A DNA stretch of 64,000 nucleotides from Alistipes sp. (lineage in GTDB: Bacteria; Bacteroidota; Bacteroidia; Bacteroidales; Rikenellaceae): positions 94,318-158,317 of the forward strand of contig JAGAMA010000042.1 in assembly GCA_017624955.1 (NCBI GenBank). The letters run 5' to 3'. The notes below the pieces were generated by a model. The model ran no database searches, had not been told where the DNA came from, and worked only from the letters and a program-made list of their open reading frames with translations. Position numbers and translations under genes: made by a program. Position 1 is the stretch's first letter. Every line of letters starts with the position of its first letter. Shown here piece by piece: positions 23,085 through 33,510 of this stretch.

Positions 23085-24437
23085 CTATCTCCGCTCCCAC
23101 TCCAGCGAGGCGAGGATAAAGGTACCGACGGCCTTGCCTTCGTTTTGAGCCAGGCCAACATCCTTACCGGCGAGGTAGTAGTTGATGGTACCCGTGCGCG
23201 AGTGGTCCTTGGCGGGGCCGAGACCTGCCGAAGCGCAGCTCTGGACGATATCGATCGTGCCATCCTCCTGCTCGCGGATAAACTCCTTCACGCAACCTGC
23301 ATAGGCCTTCTCGGCTACGGGTGCGTAGGTCACGGCATCCAGCAGACCGAGGCGGATACCCTTCAGGTAGGCGTAGGTGAAGATGCACGAAGCCGAAGCC
23401 TCCAGGTAGTTGGGCTGCTCACCGATGTTGAAGGTCTTACCCTCTACCGTGTCACCCACGTTGTCGGCCTTGACCGTAGCATCGTGCTGCAGGAGCTGGT
23501 ACCATACACCCGACTCCTCATCCTGCCAACGTGCCAAACCGGCGGCTACCTCGTTCAGGATCTTTACAACAGCCTCATAATCGGCATGCTCCTTGGGCAT
23601 AAACTCCAGTACATCGACCAGGGCGGCAAAGTACCAACCCATACCGCGACCCCAGAACTCGGGGCTGCAACCCTTGTACTCGCCCTCCTGCTGTGCCCAG
23701 AACGAGTTGGGATCCTCGGGCGTAGCCGACCAGGCGTGGTAGTTGAGCTGCACGTCGGGGTTGTAGGTGTAGTGGTGGATCGTCTTGAATTGGTGTGCAA
23801 TGTCGCTCCACGAAGCCTCGTTGTCGGCCTCGTCGCTCGTGCCGAAGTTGTACTGCCACTGGGCATAGATCGGCGAACCCATGAAGAGGCCGTCGAGCCA
23901 CATCTGGTTGGGATAGACCGCTTTGTGGAAGAAACCACCCTCGCCCGGCAGACCCGGCGCGATGCGCGAGTGGTCGAACTTGAGCTTGTTGCGAATCATC
24001 GTGGCGGCGGCCTTGTAGCGCTCGGCATCTACCGTGTTACCCTTCTCAAGCTCCGTGCGGTAGAGCGTGAAGTAGATGTTACCTGCCGGCAGGTCGTCGA
24101 TGTTCGACGGGCGCAGGGCATTGCCACCCTTCGTGTTGCTGATGAACGAGCCATCCTCGTTGAGCGAGAAGTCGGCGAAGGCCTTCACGGCATCGTAGTA
24201 GCACTGCTTGTCGGGGTACTGCTCCCAGCTCTTCAAAACTGCGTTGGCCACGAGGCCCGAAACGTAGTCCCAACCCGTGTGCGAGAGGCTGTCCTGGTAG
24301 TGGCGGTTGCAATAGAAGTCACCCAGACCGTGCGACTCGACCATGCGCTGTGCGTAGGTCGGAGCCTCGCTTTGTGCGGTGCAGCTTGCCAAGGCGATGG
24401 CCAGTGCACCCAAAATTAAAGTTTTCAGTTTCAGCAT
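23085..24437 (-). CDS. GH88/GH105-type unsaturated glucuronyl/rhamnogalacturonyl hydrolase (lipoprotein)
   Basis: 450 residues from the ATG at 24437 (MLKLKTLILGALAIALASC, lipobox Cys19), so exported and lipid-anchored. The (alpha/alpha)6-barrel pattern of family 105 is visible: GWDYVSGLVANAVLKSWEQY, then NQMWLDGLFMGSPIYAQW, then the active-site stretch FWGRGMGWYFAALVDVLEFM and NYLEASASCIFTYAYLKG. Such enzymes remove the 4,5-unsaturated uronic acid left by pectin or glycosaminoglycan lyases. There is no lyase, SusC/SusD pair or sulfatase nearby, so it is not in a recognisable polysaccharide locus. It follows the DUF748 gene by 113 bp and has its own -7 box at 24479. Confidence 0.88.
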   Translation of the reverse strand: MLKLKTLILGALAIALASCTAQSEAPTYAQRMVESHGLGDFYCNRHYQDSLSHTGWDYVSGLVANAVLKSWEQYPDKQCYYDAVKAFADFSLNEDGSFISNTKGGNALRPSNIDDLPAGNIYFTLYRTELEKGNTVDAERYKAAATMIRNKLKFDHSRIAPGLPGEGGFFHKAVYPNQMWLDGLFMGSPIYAQWQYNFGTSDEADNEASWSDIAHQFKTIHHYTYNPDVQLNYHAWSATPEDPNSFWAQQEGEYKGCSPEFWGRGMGWYFAALVDVLEFMPKEHADYEAVVKILNEVAAGLARWQDEESGVWYQLLQHDATVKADNVGDTVEGKTFNIGEQPNYLEASASCIFTYAYLKGIRLGLLDAVTYAPVAEKAYAGCVKEFIREQEDGTIDIVQSCASAGLGPAKDHSRTGTINYYLAGKDVGLAQNEGKAVGTFILASLEWERR

Positions 24438-24478
24438 AGTAGTTATAGTTTTTGTGTTACGTCTTTCTGCCAATTATA

Positions 24479-24486
24479 CAAAGATA
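24479..24486 (-). promoter_or_regulatory. -7 element for the GH105 gene
   Basis: Plus CAAAGATA reads TATCTTTG on the minus strand, 41 bp before the ATG at 24437. No -33 match at normal spacing. Confidence 0.55.
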
Positions 24487-24550
24487 ACCATTTTTGCGAA
24501 ATTTGTCGTATCGAGCGCAAAAAATGTTATTTATATATAAGGTATGCGCG

Positions 24551-26857
24551 TTACGGCAGGCTGTCCGTGATGGGCTCTGCCAACTCCCCCACTTCGGTCG
24601 CAGGCTCCTCGTCGAGCTCGATCTGCTCGCCCTCGAGCTCCATCGAGATCGTGTAGCGGTGGCGACCCTTGGTGATCGTGACCGAATCCGCGCCATAGGG
24701 GGCGATGCGGAATTGTTCGGGCGATACCTGCTGCTTGGTGATCATGTAGTCGTTCAGTACGCGGTTGCGCATCGTAGCCAGGCGATCCACCAGCACCTTG
24801 GCCTGCTCGCCATAGAGTGCCACGGCCTTCTCCTCGGTGTTCTTACCCTTGGCCGAAAGATCGCGTTTCGCAAGCTCCGCATCGGCAAACGCAGCCAGCT
24901 CGGACGAACCGGTCTTGATTTGGTTGATCTTGTCGTAATCGACCATCTCGAGGCGCATCGTCGTATCGCCCAGATCCTGCTTGTAGTAGGCCGCCTTGAG
25001 CGAATAGAGGGCCATCTGGCGCTCCGCCTCCGTGCGGTCGATCTGCTGCGTGAGCGTAACGCGCATCTCGGGCTTCTCCTTCAGGGTCGAGGCAATTTCG
25101 TCAAACGAAGCGTACTGCTCGGCGTTGAACGATGCTTTGTGCGGCTCTTCGATGGCTATCGACGAGAAGCCCTTGTCGCCCCCACCCTTGAGGAACGAGA
25201 AGGGAGCCGTGGCCACCTTCAGCAGCACGTTCCCCAACGCCTTGAAGACGATCTTGCGGTAGGAGAACTCCGGGTCGTCGATGCGCCCCTTGACCGGCAG
25301 GTCGAGGTTGATATGGCCCTGCTTGTCGGTCAGGACGTAAACACCGAGCTTGAGCGGCAACTTCACCGACGGGTCGATCTCCTTGAGCTTCTTCTCCACG
25401 GCAAATTGGTAGGTGTTGAGGTGGTTCGTGCCCTTGAGCTCGTAGTCGGTGATGATGTTTTGGCTCTCGAACGTAAGGTTACCGCCCGTAATGGGATGAG
25501 CCGTGAAGGCCTCGCAATAGGGCGAGAAATCCTTCATCGCCACGTTGGCCAGGTTGAGCGTGATGTTGTGGTTGGCCAGGCTTTTGAACGATCCCTGCCA
25601 ACGCAGCGAGGCCGAGCCGGTCGATTGCAGCGTAGCGCGCCCCATGAGTTGGTTGATGGCATCGAGGTCGAAGTTACGGCTGGCAAGCGTGATGTCGGTA
25701 ATGTCGTAAGCAAAGGGACAATGCAGCGTGTGGTCGGCGTAGTGGAACGCACTACGCTTCAGCTCGGCCGATCGGATGTAGAGCTTCAGGGGGTCATGCT
25801 CGGTCGAATCGACCTTTACCGAAACGGCTGCATCGGCCTCCTCGCCACGATCCTCAATCGCCTTCCAAAGCCCCGTGTAGGTGTTGGTGCTGTCGGCAAA
25901 GAGCTCATATTTACCCTGTAAGCCCTCGAAGGCGAGGCGGTCGAAGTGGAACGAGTTGTTTACGAAATCGACGCTGTCCACCTTTACATGGCCCTTCTCG
26001 AGGGCGATTACCTCGCGCTCCTGCATGTCGTGCAGGCGGAAATGCTCGACATCGGCCGTGCCGGCGATGCTGAAGCCCATGATGTAGCTCAGGTTACCCG
26101 TCAGGTTTACATCGGCCGTCAGATTACCCTCCACGGCCGAGACATTGAAGGTCTGGCGGAAGTAAGGCAGGACGGTCGAAAGGGCCAATCGGTTCAGCTC
26201 GACACTCAGGTCGAAGTCGTTCGATTCGAGGTTGTACGCGAGCGAGGTGTGCAACGAGCCACCCTCGGCAAACGAGAGCGTGATACCGATATCGGTGTCC
26301 TGCCCCGCGAAATAGACACTCGGAACATAGAGGTTGAGGTTATTGAAGTCCCACTTGGCCTCCACCTGACGATCCTCGTAGAGCATCTTGCCGCTGCGGA
26401 TCGTGATCGAGTCGATATCGATGATCCAGGGGTTCTTCTCGGTCGAGGGTTTCTCGACGGCGGTCGAGTCACTGCGGAAGTGGGCCACCATATCGTCGAA
26501 GTTGAACGAGCTACCCTGCTGCGTAATGTGGATGTCGGGACGCACCAGGTCGATGTAGTTGATGTTGATCGTGCGCTTTAGGAGCGACCACAACTTCACA
26601 TCGGTCGAGAAACGATCGAGCGCCACAAACGTACTCTTCTCATCCGCCTCGTAGAGGGTGAAATCTTCGATGTGGAGCTTGCCGTTCAGCAGGTTGAAGC
26701 GGAGTTGATCGACCGAGACACGGCGGCCGATGAGCTCTTTGCCGTGTTTTTCGACATAGTATTTGGCCAGGGGCGAAATACCCAGCAGGACGGCACCAAA
26801 GAGGATGCCGACTACCGCGCCGATAATAATCAATAACTTGCGGCTCTTTTTCTTCAT
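24551..26857 (-). CDS. DUF748/AsmA-like envelope protein
   Basis: 768 residues. One N-terminal membrane helix (residues 8-28, LLIIIGAVVGILFGAVLLG) is followed by a long periplasmic part of repeating beta-structure. The AsmA-type opening KYYVEKHGKELIGRRVSVDQLRF-like segment is seen, then LNGKLHIEDFTLYEADE. The C-terminal third carries the DUF748 signature region (ALKGTNHLNTYQF-type strand, LPVKGRIDDPEFSYRKIVFKA) and a helical tail. Such proteins belong to the bridge-like AsmA/TamB superfamily, proposed to handle lipid transfer between membranes. It comes 37 bp after the O-methyltransferase gene at the end of the dapB operon. Confidence 0.82.
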   Translation of the reverse strand: MKKKSRKLLIIIGAVVGILFGAVLLGISPLAKYYVEKHGKELIGRRVSVDQLRFNLLNGKLHIEDFTLYEADEKSTFVALDRFSTDVKLWSLLKRTININYIDLVRPDIHITQQGSSFNFDDMVAHFRSDSTAVEKPSTEKNPWIIDIDSITIRSGKMLYEDRQVEAKWDFNNLNLYVPSVYFAGQDTDIGITLSFAEGGSLHTSLAYNLESNDFDLSVELNRLALSTVLPYFRQTFNVSAVEGNLTADVNLTGNLSYIMGFSIAGTADVEHFRLHDMQEREVIALEKGHVKVDSVDFVNNSFHFDRLAFEGLQGKYELFADSTNTYTGLWKAIEDRGEEADAAVSVKVDSTEHDPLKLYIRSAELKRSAFHYADHTLHCPFAYDITDITLASRNFDLDAINQLMGRATLQSTGSASLRWQGSFKSLANHNITLNLANVAMKDFSPYCEAFTAHPITGGNLTFESQNIITDYELKGTNHLNTYQFAVEKKLKEIDPSVKLPLKLGVYVLTDKQGHINLDLPVKGRIDDPEFSYRKIVFKALGNVLLKVATAPFSFLKGGGDKGFSSIAIEEPHKASFNAEQYASFDEIASTLKEKPEMRVTLTQQIDRTEAERQMALYSLKAAYYKQDLGDTTMRLEMVDYDKINQIKTGSSELAAFADAELAKRDLSAKGKNTEEKAVALYGEQAKVLVDRLATMRNRVLNDYMITKQQVSPEQFRIAPYGADSVTITKGRHRYTISMELEGEQIELDEEPATEVGELAEPITDSLP

Positions 26858-26894
26858 AGTATAGCAGTTCGTTAGTGTGTAATTGTTGCCTTGT

Positions 26895-27542
26895 TTATTT
26901 GATGCGGATCAGGTTCAGTCCGTCACGAATCGGGACGATGACATTCTCCACCCGCGGATCTTCGACCACCATGCGGTTAAACTCCAGCAGCGCCTCCGTG
27001 TGGCGATCGCCACGCGCTACAGGCTCGACGACCTTACCCGACCAAAGGATGTTGTCGGCAATGAGGAACGAGCCGCTGTGTACCAACGGCGACCCTCCGT
27101 TATCGCCCATCAGCATCCGGTAGTAGGCGGGATACTCGCGCTTGTCGCCATCGATAAAGACCAGGTCGAACTCCGTGCCGAGTGTCGGGGCGATGTCGAG
27201 CGCCGATCCGATGTGCAGCCGAATCTTCGCGCCGTGCTCCGAGCGGTCGAAGTAGCTTTGTGCCAGACTCTCCAGCTCGTCGTCCACCTCGATCGTATGA
27301 AGTAGAGCATCCTCCTCCAGTCCCGCTGCAAAAGAGAGCGCGGAATAGCCTGTGAATGTGCCGATTTCGAGCACACGCTTCGGGCGCAACATGCGCGTTA
27401 GGAGCATGAGCAGCTTCCCCTGCAGGTGGCCCGAAAGCATGCGGGGTGCCACCATGCGACGATGTGTTTCACGATCCAGCTCCGTGAGCAGTGCCTCCTC
27501 AGCCTGGGAGTTCAGGTGGATATATTGTTCGAGTGCATCCAT
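26895..27542 (-). CDS. SAM-dependent O-methyltransferase (CCoAOMT-like)
   Basis: A 215-residue class I methyltransferase of the small-molecule O-methyltransferase family. The SAM-binding motif is VLEIGTFTGYSALSFA (57-72), then HTIEVDDELESLAQSYF, and FDLVFIDGDKREYPAYY supplies the metal-binding Asp residues. Bacterial relatives methylate catechol-like or other diphenolic groups, or have unknown substrates. Its ATG directly abuts the stop of the M16 peptidase gene, so it is translated from the same operon. Substrate unknown. Confidence 0.9.
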   Translation of the reverse strand: MDALEQYIHLNSQAEEALLTELDRETHRRMVAPRMLSGHLQGKLLMLLTRMLRPKRVLEIGTFTGYSALSFAAGLEEDALLHTIEVDDELESLAQSYFDRSEHGAKIRLHIGSALDIAPTLGTEFDLVFIDGDKREYPAYYRMLMGDNGGSPLVHSGSFLIADNILWSGKVVEPVARGDRHTEALLEFNRMVVEDPRVENVIVPIRDGLNLIRIK

Positions 27543-28766
27543 CTATTTGAAAGTCAATTTTGAAAGGTTGCAGAATACCTCCTCGGCCACCTCTTGCAGG
27601 TCGCGGGCCGTGAGTGCCTGAATCTTGCGGTAGGCCTCCTCCATCGTATCCATCTCGCCGTGCGAGAGAATCGCCTTGCCCGCTCCGAGGATGTAATTCT
27701 CCTTGTTCTCGCACGAGATGGCCATCTGGGCAATGAATTGGCGCTTGGCCATGGCCAACTGGCGCGCCGTGAAGGGGGTTTTGCGCAGGTGGTCGAGCTG
27801 CCGATGGATCAACTCCAGGCAGTCGTCCGTGTGGTTGTGATCCGAGCTGAAGTAGATCGCCATTACGCCCGCATCGCTGTAGGGGGTGTAGTTGGCCTCG
27901 ATGTTGTAGGTCAGGCCATGCTTTTCGCGCACCTCGACATTGAGAATCGAGTTGGCGCAGGGGCCTCCCAGGCGGTTGATAAGCAGCGACAGCGGCAGAC
28001 GTTTCTCCTCCTGCAGCTCGTAGGCGCGTCCGCCTAAGATGCAGTGTGTCTGGTGTGTGTGGCGCGTAATGGTGCGCTCAAAGGGGGCTGCGAGCGGTGC
28101 GGTGCGGATGCGTTCGTAGTGGCGCGAGGTGGGGCTGAAGTCGCCGAGGTAGCGACGGGCATAGTTCTCGGCCGTGCGTGCCGAGAAACTGCCGATCGAG
28201 GAGAAGACCATCTGGTCGGTCGTGTAGGTGCGATCCACAAAGCGGCGCACCGAATCCCCCGTGTAGCGCATCAGCGAAGCCTTGCGCCCCAGGATGTTGT
28301 GCCCAAGCTCCGACCCCTCGAACAGGAGGTCTTCGAACGTGTCGTAAATCAGCTCCGCAGGGGCATCCTTGTAGGTGTTGATCTCGTCGATGATCACCTC
28401 CTTCTCGCGTTCGAGCTCCCGATCGGGGAACGTGGAGCGAAAGACGATATCGGAGACCAGCTCCACGGCCTTGCCAAAGTCCCCTTTGAGGACCGTGGTG
28501 TGTACGGTCGTATCCTCCTTTGTCGTGAAGGCGTTCAACTCGCCACCTAGGTTCTCAAGGCGACAGTTTACCTGCCACGCCTTACGCTTCTCGGTCCCCT
28601 TGAAGAGGGCGTGCTCGGTCAGGTGCGCCAGGCCAAATTCATCCTTCGCCTCATCGCGCGTGCCGGCTCCAACGACCAGCGCACAATGGGCTACGGCGGC
28701 ACCCTTCACCTGACGGTGGATGCCGCGAATACCATTCTGCAGTGTATAGGTTGTGAATTCTTCCAC
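27543..28766 (-). CDS. M16 (insulinase-type) zinc peptidase
   Basis: A 407-residue single-unit M16 protein. The inverted zinc motif HLTEH is at 48-52 (FGLAHLTEHALFKGTEKR), and the third ligand Glu lies in the REKEVIIDEINTYKD helix near 125-130. The C-terminal inactive-like repeat ends ARDLQEVAEEVFCNLSKL. No signal peptide is seen, so it is probably cytosolic, like the PqqL/YmxG-type processing proteases. It is encoded 5 bp after uvrA. Its substrate is unknown, and M16 proteins often work as dimers or with an inactive partner, which is not encoded here. Confidence 0.93.
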   Translation of the reverse strand: MEEFTTYTLQNGIRGIHRQVKGAAVAHCALVVGAGTRDEAKDEFGLAHLTEHALFKGTEKRKAWQVNCRLENLGGELNAFTTKEDTTVHTTVLKGDFGKAVELVSDIVFRSTFPDRELEREKEVIIDEINTYKDAPAELIYDTFEDLLFEGSELGHNILGRKASLMRYTGDSVRRFVDRTYTTDQMVFSSIGSFSARTAENYARRYLGDFSPTSRHYERIRTAPLAAPFERTITRHTHQTHCILGGRAYELQEEKRLPLSLLINRLGGPCANSILNVEVREKHGLTYNIEANYTPYSDAGVMAIYFSSDHNHTDDCLELIHRQLDHLRKTPFTARQLAMAKRQFIAQMAISCENKENYILGAGKAILSHGEMDTMEEAYRKIQALTARDLQEVAEEVFCNLSKLTFK

Positions 28767-28771
28767 TTCGT

Positions 28772-31555
28772 TTACAGTTTGTTGCGTAGTTTGAGGAAGT
28801 GGCCCGTGTGACTATTGGGGCATGCCTCCAGCCCCTCGGGCGTACCGGCATAGACTACCCTGCCCCCCTCGTCACCCGCCTCGGGGCCGAGGTCGATCAC
28901 CCAGTCGGCGCACTTGATTACCTCCATGTTATGCTCCACGATAAGAATCGTATGCCCCTGCTCGATCAGGGCGTTGAAGGCCTTCAGCAGGCGCTTGATG
29001 TCGTGGAAATGGAGTCCCGTTGTCGGCTCGTCGAAGATAAAGAGGATCTGCCCGCGCGAGTCATCCTTTGCCAGGAACGAGGCGAGCTTCACGCGCTGGC
29101 TCTCGCCACCCGACAAGGTGGAGGAGCTTTGACCGAGCTTGACATAGCCCAGACCCACATCCTGCAACGGTTTGAGTCGCTCGACGATGCGGCGGCAGGT
29201 AGCGCTCTTATCCTCCGAGAAGAAGGCGATCGCCTCATCCACATCCATCTCCAGCACATCGTAAATCGACTTGCCGCGATAACGGATATCGAGAATCTCA
29301 TCCTTGAATCGCTTGCCGCCACATGCCTCGCAGACAAGCTCTACGTCGGCCATGAACTGCATCGAGACCTTGATCACACCCTCGCCCTGGCACTCCTCGC
29401 AGCGACCTCCGGCCACGTTGAACGAGAAGGAGGAAGGGCCCAACCCCGTGTGTTTGGCCTGCGGCTGTTCGGCGTAGAGGTGGCGAATCTCGTCGTAGGC
29501 CTTCAGGTAGGTCACGGGGTTCGAGCGGGTCGATTTGCCGATCGGGTTCTGATCGACCATCTCGACCGAGCGCAGGAGCGACAGATCGCCCTCCAACGCA
29601 TCGAAGTCGCCCGGCTTGTCACCCGATTCATTCAGCAGGCGGTGCAGTGCGGGATAGATAATCCCCTTCGAAAGGGATGATTTACCGCTGCCGCTGACAC
29701 CCGTGATGCAGGTCATTATGCCCAATGGCAGTTCGATGTCGATATTTTTCAGGTTGTTTTCGCGCGCGCCTCGCACACGAATCGAACGGCTCCAGCCGCG
29801 CGGTGCCGAGGGCGGTGCAATCGTTTTGCGCCCCGTGAGGTAGTCGGCCGTGAGCGATCGCGTGCAGGCTGCGAGTTGGTCGGGCGTACCGCTGAAGACC
29901 ACCTCGCCGCCGTTGATACCCGCCTCGGGGCCGATGTCGATCAAAAAGTCCGCAGCGCGGATCACCTCCTCCTCGTGCTCGACCACGATCACCGTATTGC
30001 CCAGATCGCGCAACTGCTTCAACACCCCGATCAGGCGGGCCGTATCGCGCGGATGCAGGCCGATCGAGGGCTCATCCAGGATGTAGAGCGAGCCGGTGAG
30101 GTTGCTGCCGAGCGAGGTGGCGAGGTTGATGCGCTGGCTTTCACCACCCGAGAGGGTCGATGAAAGGCGGTTGAGGGTCAGGTAGCCCAGCCCCACATCC
30201 TGCAGGTATTGCAGGCGGTTGCGGATCTCGGTCAGCATGCGCGAGGCGATCTTTTGGTCGTGCTCGTCGAGCGTGAGCTCCTCGAAGAAGGGAATCAGCT
30301 CCTTGACGGGCATGGCGCACAGCTCGGCGATATTCTTGCCGCCGATGCGGACATAGAGCGCCTCTTTGCGAAGGCGCATACCGCCACATTCGGGGCAGAT
30401 CGTCTTACCCGTATAACGCGCCTTCATGACACGGAACTGGATCTTGTAGCGCTCCTTGTCGATGTAGCTGAAGAAGTCGTCCAGACCGTGGAAATATTCG
30501 TTGCCACGCCACAGAAGGAGCTTCTGCTCGGCCGTGAGGGCGTAGTAGGGCGTGTGAATCGGGAAATCGAAGAGGTAGGCGTTGCGGATGAGCGCCTCTT
30601 TCCAACGGCGCATCGTCTCGCCTCGCCAGCAGGCCACCGCATCGTCGTAGATCGAACGGCTCTTGTCGGGCACCACCAAATCTTCATCAATACCCGTCAC
30701 CTTGCCATAGCCCTCGCATCGGGGGCAGGCACCAATCGGGTTGTTGAAGCTGAAGAGGTGCTCGGTCGGGTGCTCGAAGGCGATGCCGTCGGCCTCGAAG
30801 CGGGCCGAGAAGGGGTGCTTCTCGCCGTTAAGGATAATCGTGCAGCGCTCGTGCCCGTAGGAGTAGGCACGCGCAATCGACTCGCGGATGCGGGTCGGCA
30901 GGTCGTCATCCATCGTAACGCGCAGGCGGTCGATGACAATCAATACCTCCTCGGCCGAGGTCTTATCGGTGATGGTGGGCAGAAACTCCTCGATGAGCAT
31001 TGTCTGCCCCGCTGTGTGTACACGCATCAGACCATCCGCGAGCAGCTCCATGAGCTTTTCGATGAGGCCCTGCTCCTCGCCGAGGTGCAAGGGTGCCGTG
31101 ATCTCGGCACGCGCCCCCTGCTGCTCCATGAGCCAGGTGGCGACATCGTCCACGCTGTCGCAACGCACCTCGCAGCCCGAGATGGGCGAAAAGGTGTGTC
31201 CGGCACGGGCAAAGAGCAGCGTGAGGTAGTCGTAAATCTCGGTTGAGGTGCCCACCGTCGAGCGGGGATTGCGCGTATTGACCTTCTGTTCGATGGCGAT
31301 GGCCGGCGCGATGCCCGTGATGATATCGACATCGGGCTTCGAGATCTTGCCTAAAAATTGGCGGGCATACGAAGAGAGCGACTCGACATAACGGCGCTGT
31401 CCCTCGGCAAAGATCGTGTCGAAGGCTAAGGTCGATTTGCCCGAACCCGAAAGACCGGTAATCACGATGAGCTTATCGTGCGGAATCTCCAGCTCGATGT
31501 TGCGCAGGTTGTGAACGCGCGCCCCCTTGATATAGATCGACTTTTCGTGTGCCAT
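28772..31555 (-). CDS. uvrA: Excinuclease ABC subunit A
   Basis: The 927-residue damage-recognition ATPase of nucleotide-excision repair. Two ABC-type ATPase modules are present. The first Walker A is GLSGSGKST (34-42), and the second lies in [16 protein letters not shown]. Two signature motifs ([12 protein letters not shown] and [12 protein letters not shown]) and zinc fingers (CPECGG; CEECQG; CEACGG) follow. The insertion domain and C-terminal H-loop ([15 protein letters not shown]) are intact. Length is normal. It is co-transcribed with yigZ upstream (4-bp gap) and the M16 gene downstream (5 bp). No SOS box was recognised. Confidence 0.98.
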   Translation of the reverse strand: MAHEKSIYIKGARVHNLRNIELEIPHDKLIVITGLSGSGKSTLAFDTIFAEGQRRYVESLSSYARQFLGKISKPDVDIITGIAPAIAIEQKVNTRNPRSTVGTSTEIYDYLTLLFARAGHTFSPISGCEVRCDSVDDVATWLMEQQGARAEITAPLHLGEEQGLIEKLMELLADGLMRVHTAGQTMLIEEFLPTITDKTSAEEVLIVIDRLRVTMDDDLPTRIRESIARAYSYGHERCTIILNGEKHPFSARFEADGIAFEHPTEHLFSFNNPIGACPRCEGYGKVTGIDEDLVVPDKSRSIYDDAVACWRGETMRRWKEALIRNAYLFDFPIHTPYYALTAEQKLLLWRGNEYFHGLDDFFSYIDKERYKIQFRVMKARYTGKTICPECGGMRLRKEALYVRIGGKNIAELCAMPVKELIPFFEELTLDEHDQKIASRMLTEIRNRLQYLQDVGLGYLTLNRLSSTLSGGESQRINLATSLGSNLTGSLYILDEPSIGLHPRDTARLIGVLKQLRDLGNTVIVVEHEEEVIRAADFLIDIGPEAGINGGEVVFSGTPDQLAACTRSLTADYLTGRKTIAPPSAPRGWSRSIRVRGARENNLKNIDIELPLGIMTCITGVSGSGKSSLSKGIIYPALHRLLNESGDKPGDFDALEGDLSLLRSVEMVDQNPIGKSTRSNPVTYLKAYDEIRHLYAEQPQAKHTGLGPSSFSFNVAGGRCEECQGEGVIKVSMQFMADVELVCEACGGKRFKDEILDIRYRGKSIYDVLEMDVDEAIAFFSEDKSATCRRIVERLKPLQDVGLGYVKLGQSSSTLSGGESQRVKLASFLAKDDSRGQILFIFDEPTTGLHFHDIKRLLKAFNALIEQGHTILIVEHNMEVIKCADWVIDLGPEAGDEGGRVVYAGTPEGLEACPNSHTGHFLKLRNKL

Positions 31556-31559
31556 GTAT

Positions 31560-32159
31560 TTATGCTTCGGAGACCGATGCTCCGGCTTTTTTCAGTTTTT
31601 CAATCAGGATATCGGCTCTGCCCTCGCGGATCGTGAGGTGCATCGTGCAGAGGTTGTCGAACTCCTGTCCGGCGATGCGGGGTTGCTCCTCCTTGATGAC
31701 GCGCATCACGTCGTTCATCACCAGGTAGGGAAAGTCGATCGTAAAGCGGCGATCGACCGTGCGCTCCACCACCGTAGCCGCCTCGATGGCGTTGGCTGCC
31801 GACTCCTTGTAGGCGGCAATGAGCCCCGGAACGCCTAACTTCGTGCCCCCGAAATAGCGCACGACGACAATCAGGCAGTCGGTAATCTCGTGCGAGAGCA
31901 TCTGCCCCAGGATCGGCTTGCCGGCCGTGCCCGAAGGCTCGCCGTCGTCGTTGGCGCGGAACTGCTCGCCACGCGGCCCCAAGCGCCAGGCGTAGCAATG
32001 GTGTGTAGCATCGAAGTAGCGCTTGCGCAGGGCATCGAGCGCCTCGCGAATCTGCTCCTCGTTCTCGACGGGATAGATAAACGAGAGGAACTTGCTGCTC
32101 CGTTCGCGCATCGTCACCTCGACCGCCTCTTCGATGGTCTTATACAGATCTGCCTCCAC
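31560..32159 (-). CDS. YigZ/IMPACT-family protein
   Basis: A 199-residue protein. The N-terminal UPF0029 domain has KRSSKFLSF-like and FDATHHCYAWRLG segments with DDGEPSGTAGKPIL, the family's most conserved motif, followed by VVRYFGGTKLGVPGLI. The C-terminal DUF1949 ferredoxin-like domain ends the chain. Eukaryotic IMPACT regulates translation; the bacterial function is not settled. It is one base after lepB and 4 bp before uvrA in the dapB operon. Identification of the family is secure, the role is not. Confidence 0.93.
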   Translation of the reverse strand: MEADLYKTIEEAVEVTMRERSSKFLSFIYPVENEEQIREALDALRKRYFDATHHCYAWRLGPRGEQFRANDDGEPSGTAGKPILGQMLSHEITDCLIVVVRYFGGTKLGVPGLIAAYKESAANAIEAATVVERTVDRRFTIDFPYLVMNDVMRVIKEEQPRIAGQEFDNLCTMHLTIREGRADILIEKLKKAGASVSEA

Positions 32160-32160
32160 C

Positions 32161-33504
32161 CTATTTTACTTTGTTAAAGAGTCTGTCCCAACGAACACCG
32201 CCATTGGTCTTATCCAACGAGAGCCAGATGAACGAAGCCTTGCCCACGATGTGATCCTCGGGCACGAAACCCCAGAAACGCGAGTCGGCCGAGTTGTGGC
32301 GGTTGTCGCCCATCATCCAATAGTAGTCCATCGCAAAGGTGTACTCCGTTGCGGGTGCGCCGTCGATCAGAATCTCCTCGCCCTTGACCTCGAGCGAATG
32401 ACCCTCGTAGACCTCGATGATGCGGCGGTAGAGGGGAAGGTTCTCCACCGTGAGCGCGATCGTAGCCCCTTGCTTGGGAATCCAGATCGGGCCGTAGTCA
32501 TCCTGACTCCAGCGCACCTCGTTCCACTGCGGGAAGACCTCTGCGTTGGGGCTGTGGCGGTAGCGGCGTACCGAAATTACATTCTGCGTAGCGGCCAGCT
32601 TCTCGGCGCGATCGGCGGTCGTGAAGAGATAATAGACCGAGCCGTTACCCGAAAACTCGGTAATACCGAGGCGGTTCATGGCTTGCGCCGAGAGGGGTGA
32701 CGAGGTCTGCACGACATAGGTGAATTGTACCCCCTCGATCGGAGTCTGCTCCTCGCCGTTGATCAGCACGCGGCCATCGACGATCTGGAGCGTATCGCCC
32801 GCAATGGCTACGCAGCGCTTGATGTAGTTCTCGCGCTTATCGACCGGACGGCTGATTATGGTGTACTCCTCGGCGAGCTTCTTGCGACCCTCCGTCGCAC
32901 CCAGTGCCTGCTCGTAGCTGCGCACCACATCGTAGTAGGTCACGGCCTGGTTCTCCAAGAGGACCGTATCGCCGGCCGGGAAGTTGAAGACCACGACATC
33001 GCCACGCTCAATCTCGCGCAACCCCTTCAGACGATGATAGGGCCACTTGATGCACTCCGAGAAGGATTTCTTGGTCTGCGAGAAGGGCATCGTGTGGTGC
33101 ACGAAGGGGAAGGCTACGGGGGTGTTGGGCATCTTCGGACCATAGGTCACCTTGCTTACATAGAGGTAGTCGCCCACCAGGAGCGAGTGCTCCATCGAGG
33201 AGGTGGGAATGACATACATCTGGAAGATGAACAGGTGCACGAGCGAGGCTACAACCGTAGCAAAGACGATGGCATTGACCCACTCGTAGATGGTGCGGTA
33301 GAGCGAACTGCGCTCACAAAGAGCCTCGTTATAACGCCCGATGTAGCGGTAGATGAATTTCGAGATGTAGAGGTCGTAAATCACCACCAGACCCAGGAGC
33401 ATCCAAAGGTTGCCCGTCCAGACGACAAACCAAAGGATGTAGAGGAGCGAGGCGAGCGTAAAGCCGACCCACTTGTTGCGAAAAAAGGCTTTGATCTTCT
33501 CCAT
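32161..33504 (-). CDS. lepB: Signal peptidase I
   Basis: A 447-residue membrane protease that removes signal peptides of exported proteins. Two N-terminal hydrophobic helices (about 12-45) and a third (77-97) precede the catalytic Ser in [17 protein letters not shown] (Ser103, box B). The general-base Lys is K229 in [12 protein letters not shown] (box D), and [18 protein letters not shown] near the C-terminus is box E. The protein is longer than the E. coli enzyme because of inserted loops between boxes C and D and after D, as is common in Bacteroidota. It lies 6 bp after dapB in the same operon. Confidence 0.95.
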   Translation of the reverse strand: MEKIKAFFRNKWVGFTLASLLYILWFVVWTGNLWMLLGLVVIYDLYISKFIYRYIGRYNEALCERSSLYRTIYEWVNAIVFATVVASLVHLFIFQMYVIPTSSMEHSLLVGDYLYVSKVTYGPKMPNTPVAFPFVHHTMPFSQTKKSFSECIKWPYHRLKGLREIERGDVVVFNFPAGDTVLLENQAVTYYDVVRSYEQALGATEGRKKLAEEYTIISRPVDKRENYIKRCVAIAGDTLQIVDGRVLINGEEQTPIEGVQFTYVVQTSSPLSAQAMNRLGITEFSGNGSVYYLFTTADRAEKLAATQNVISVRRYRHSPNAEVFPQWNEVRWSQDDYGPIWIPKQGATIALTVENLPLYRRIIEVYEGHSLEVKGEEILIDGAPATEYTFAMDYYWMMGDNRHNSADSRFWGFVPEDHIVGKASFIWLSLDKTNGGVRWDRLFNKVK

Positions 33505-33510
33505 GATACG

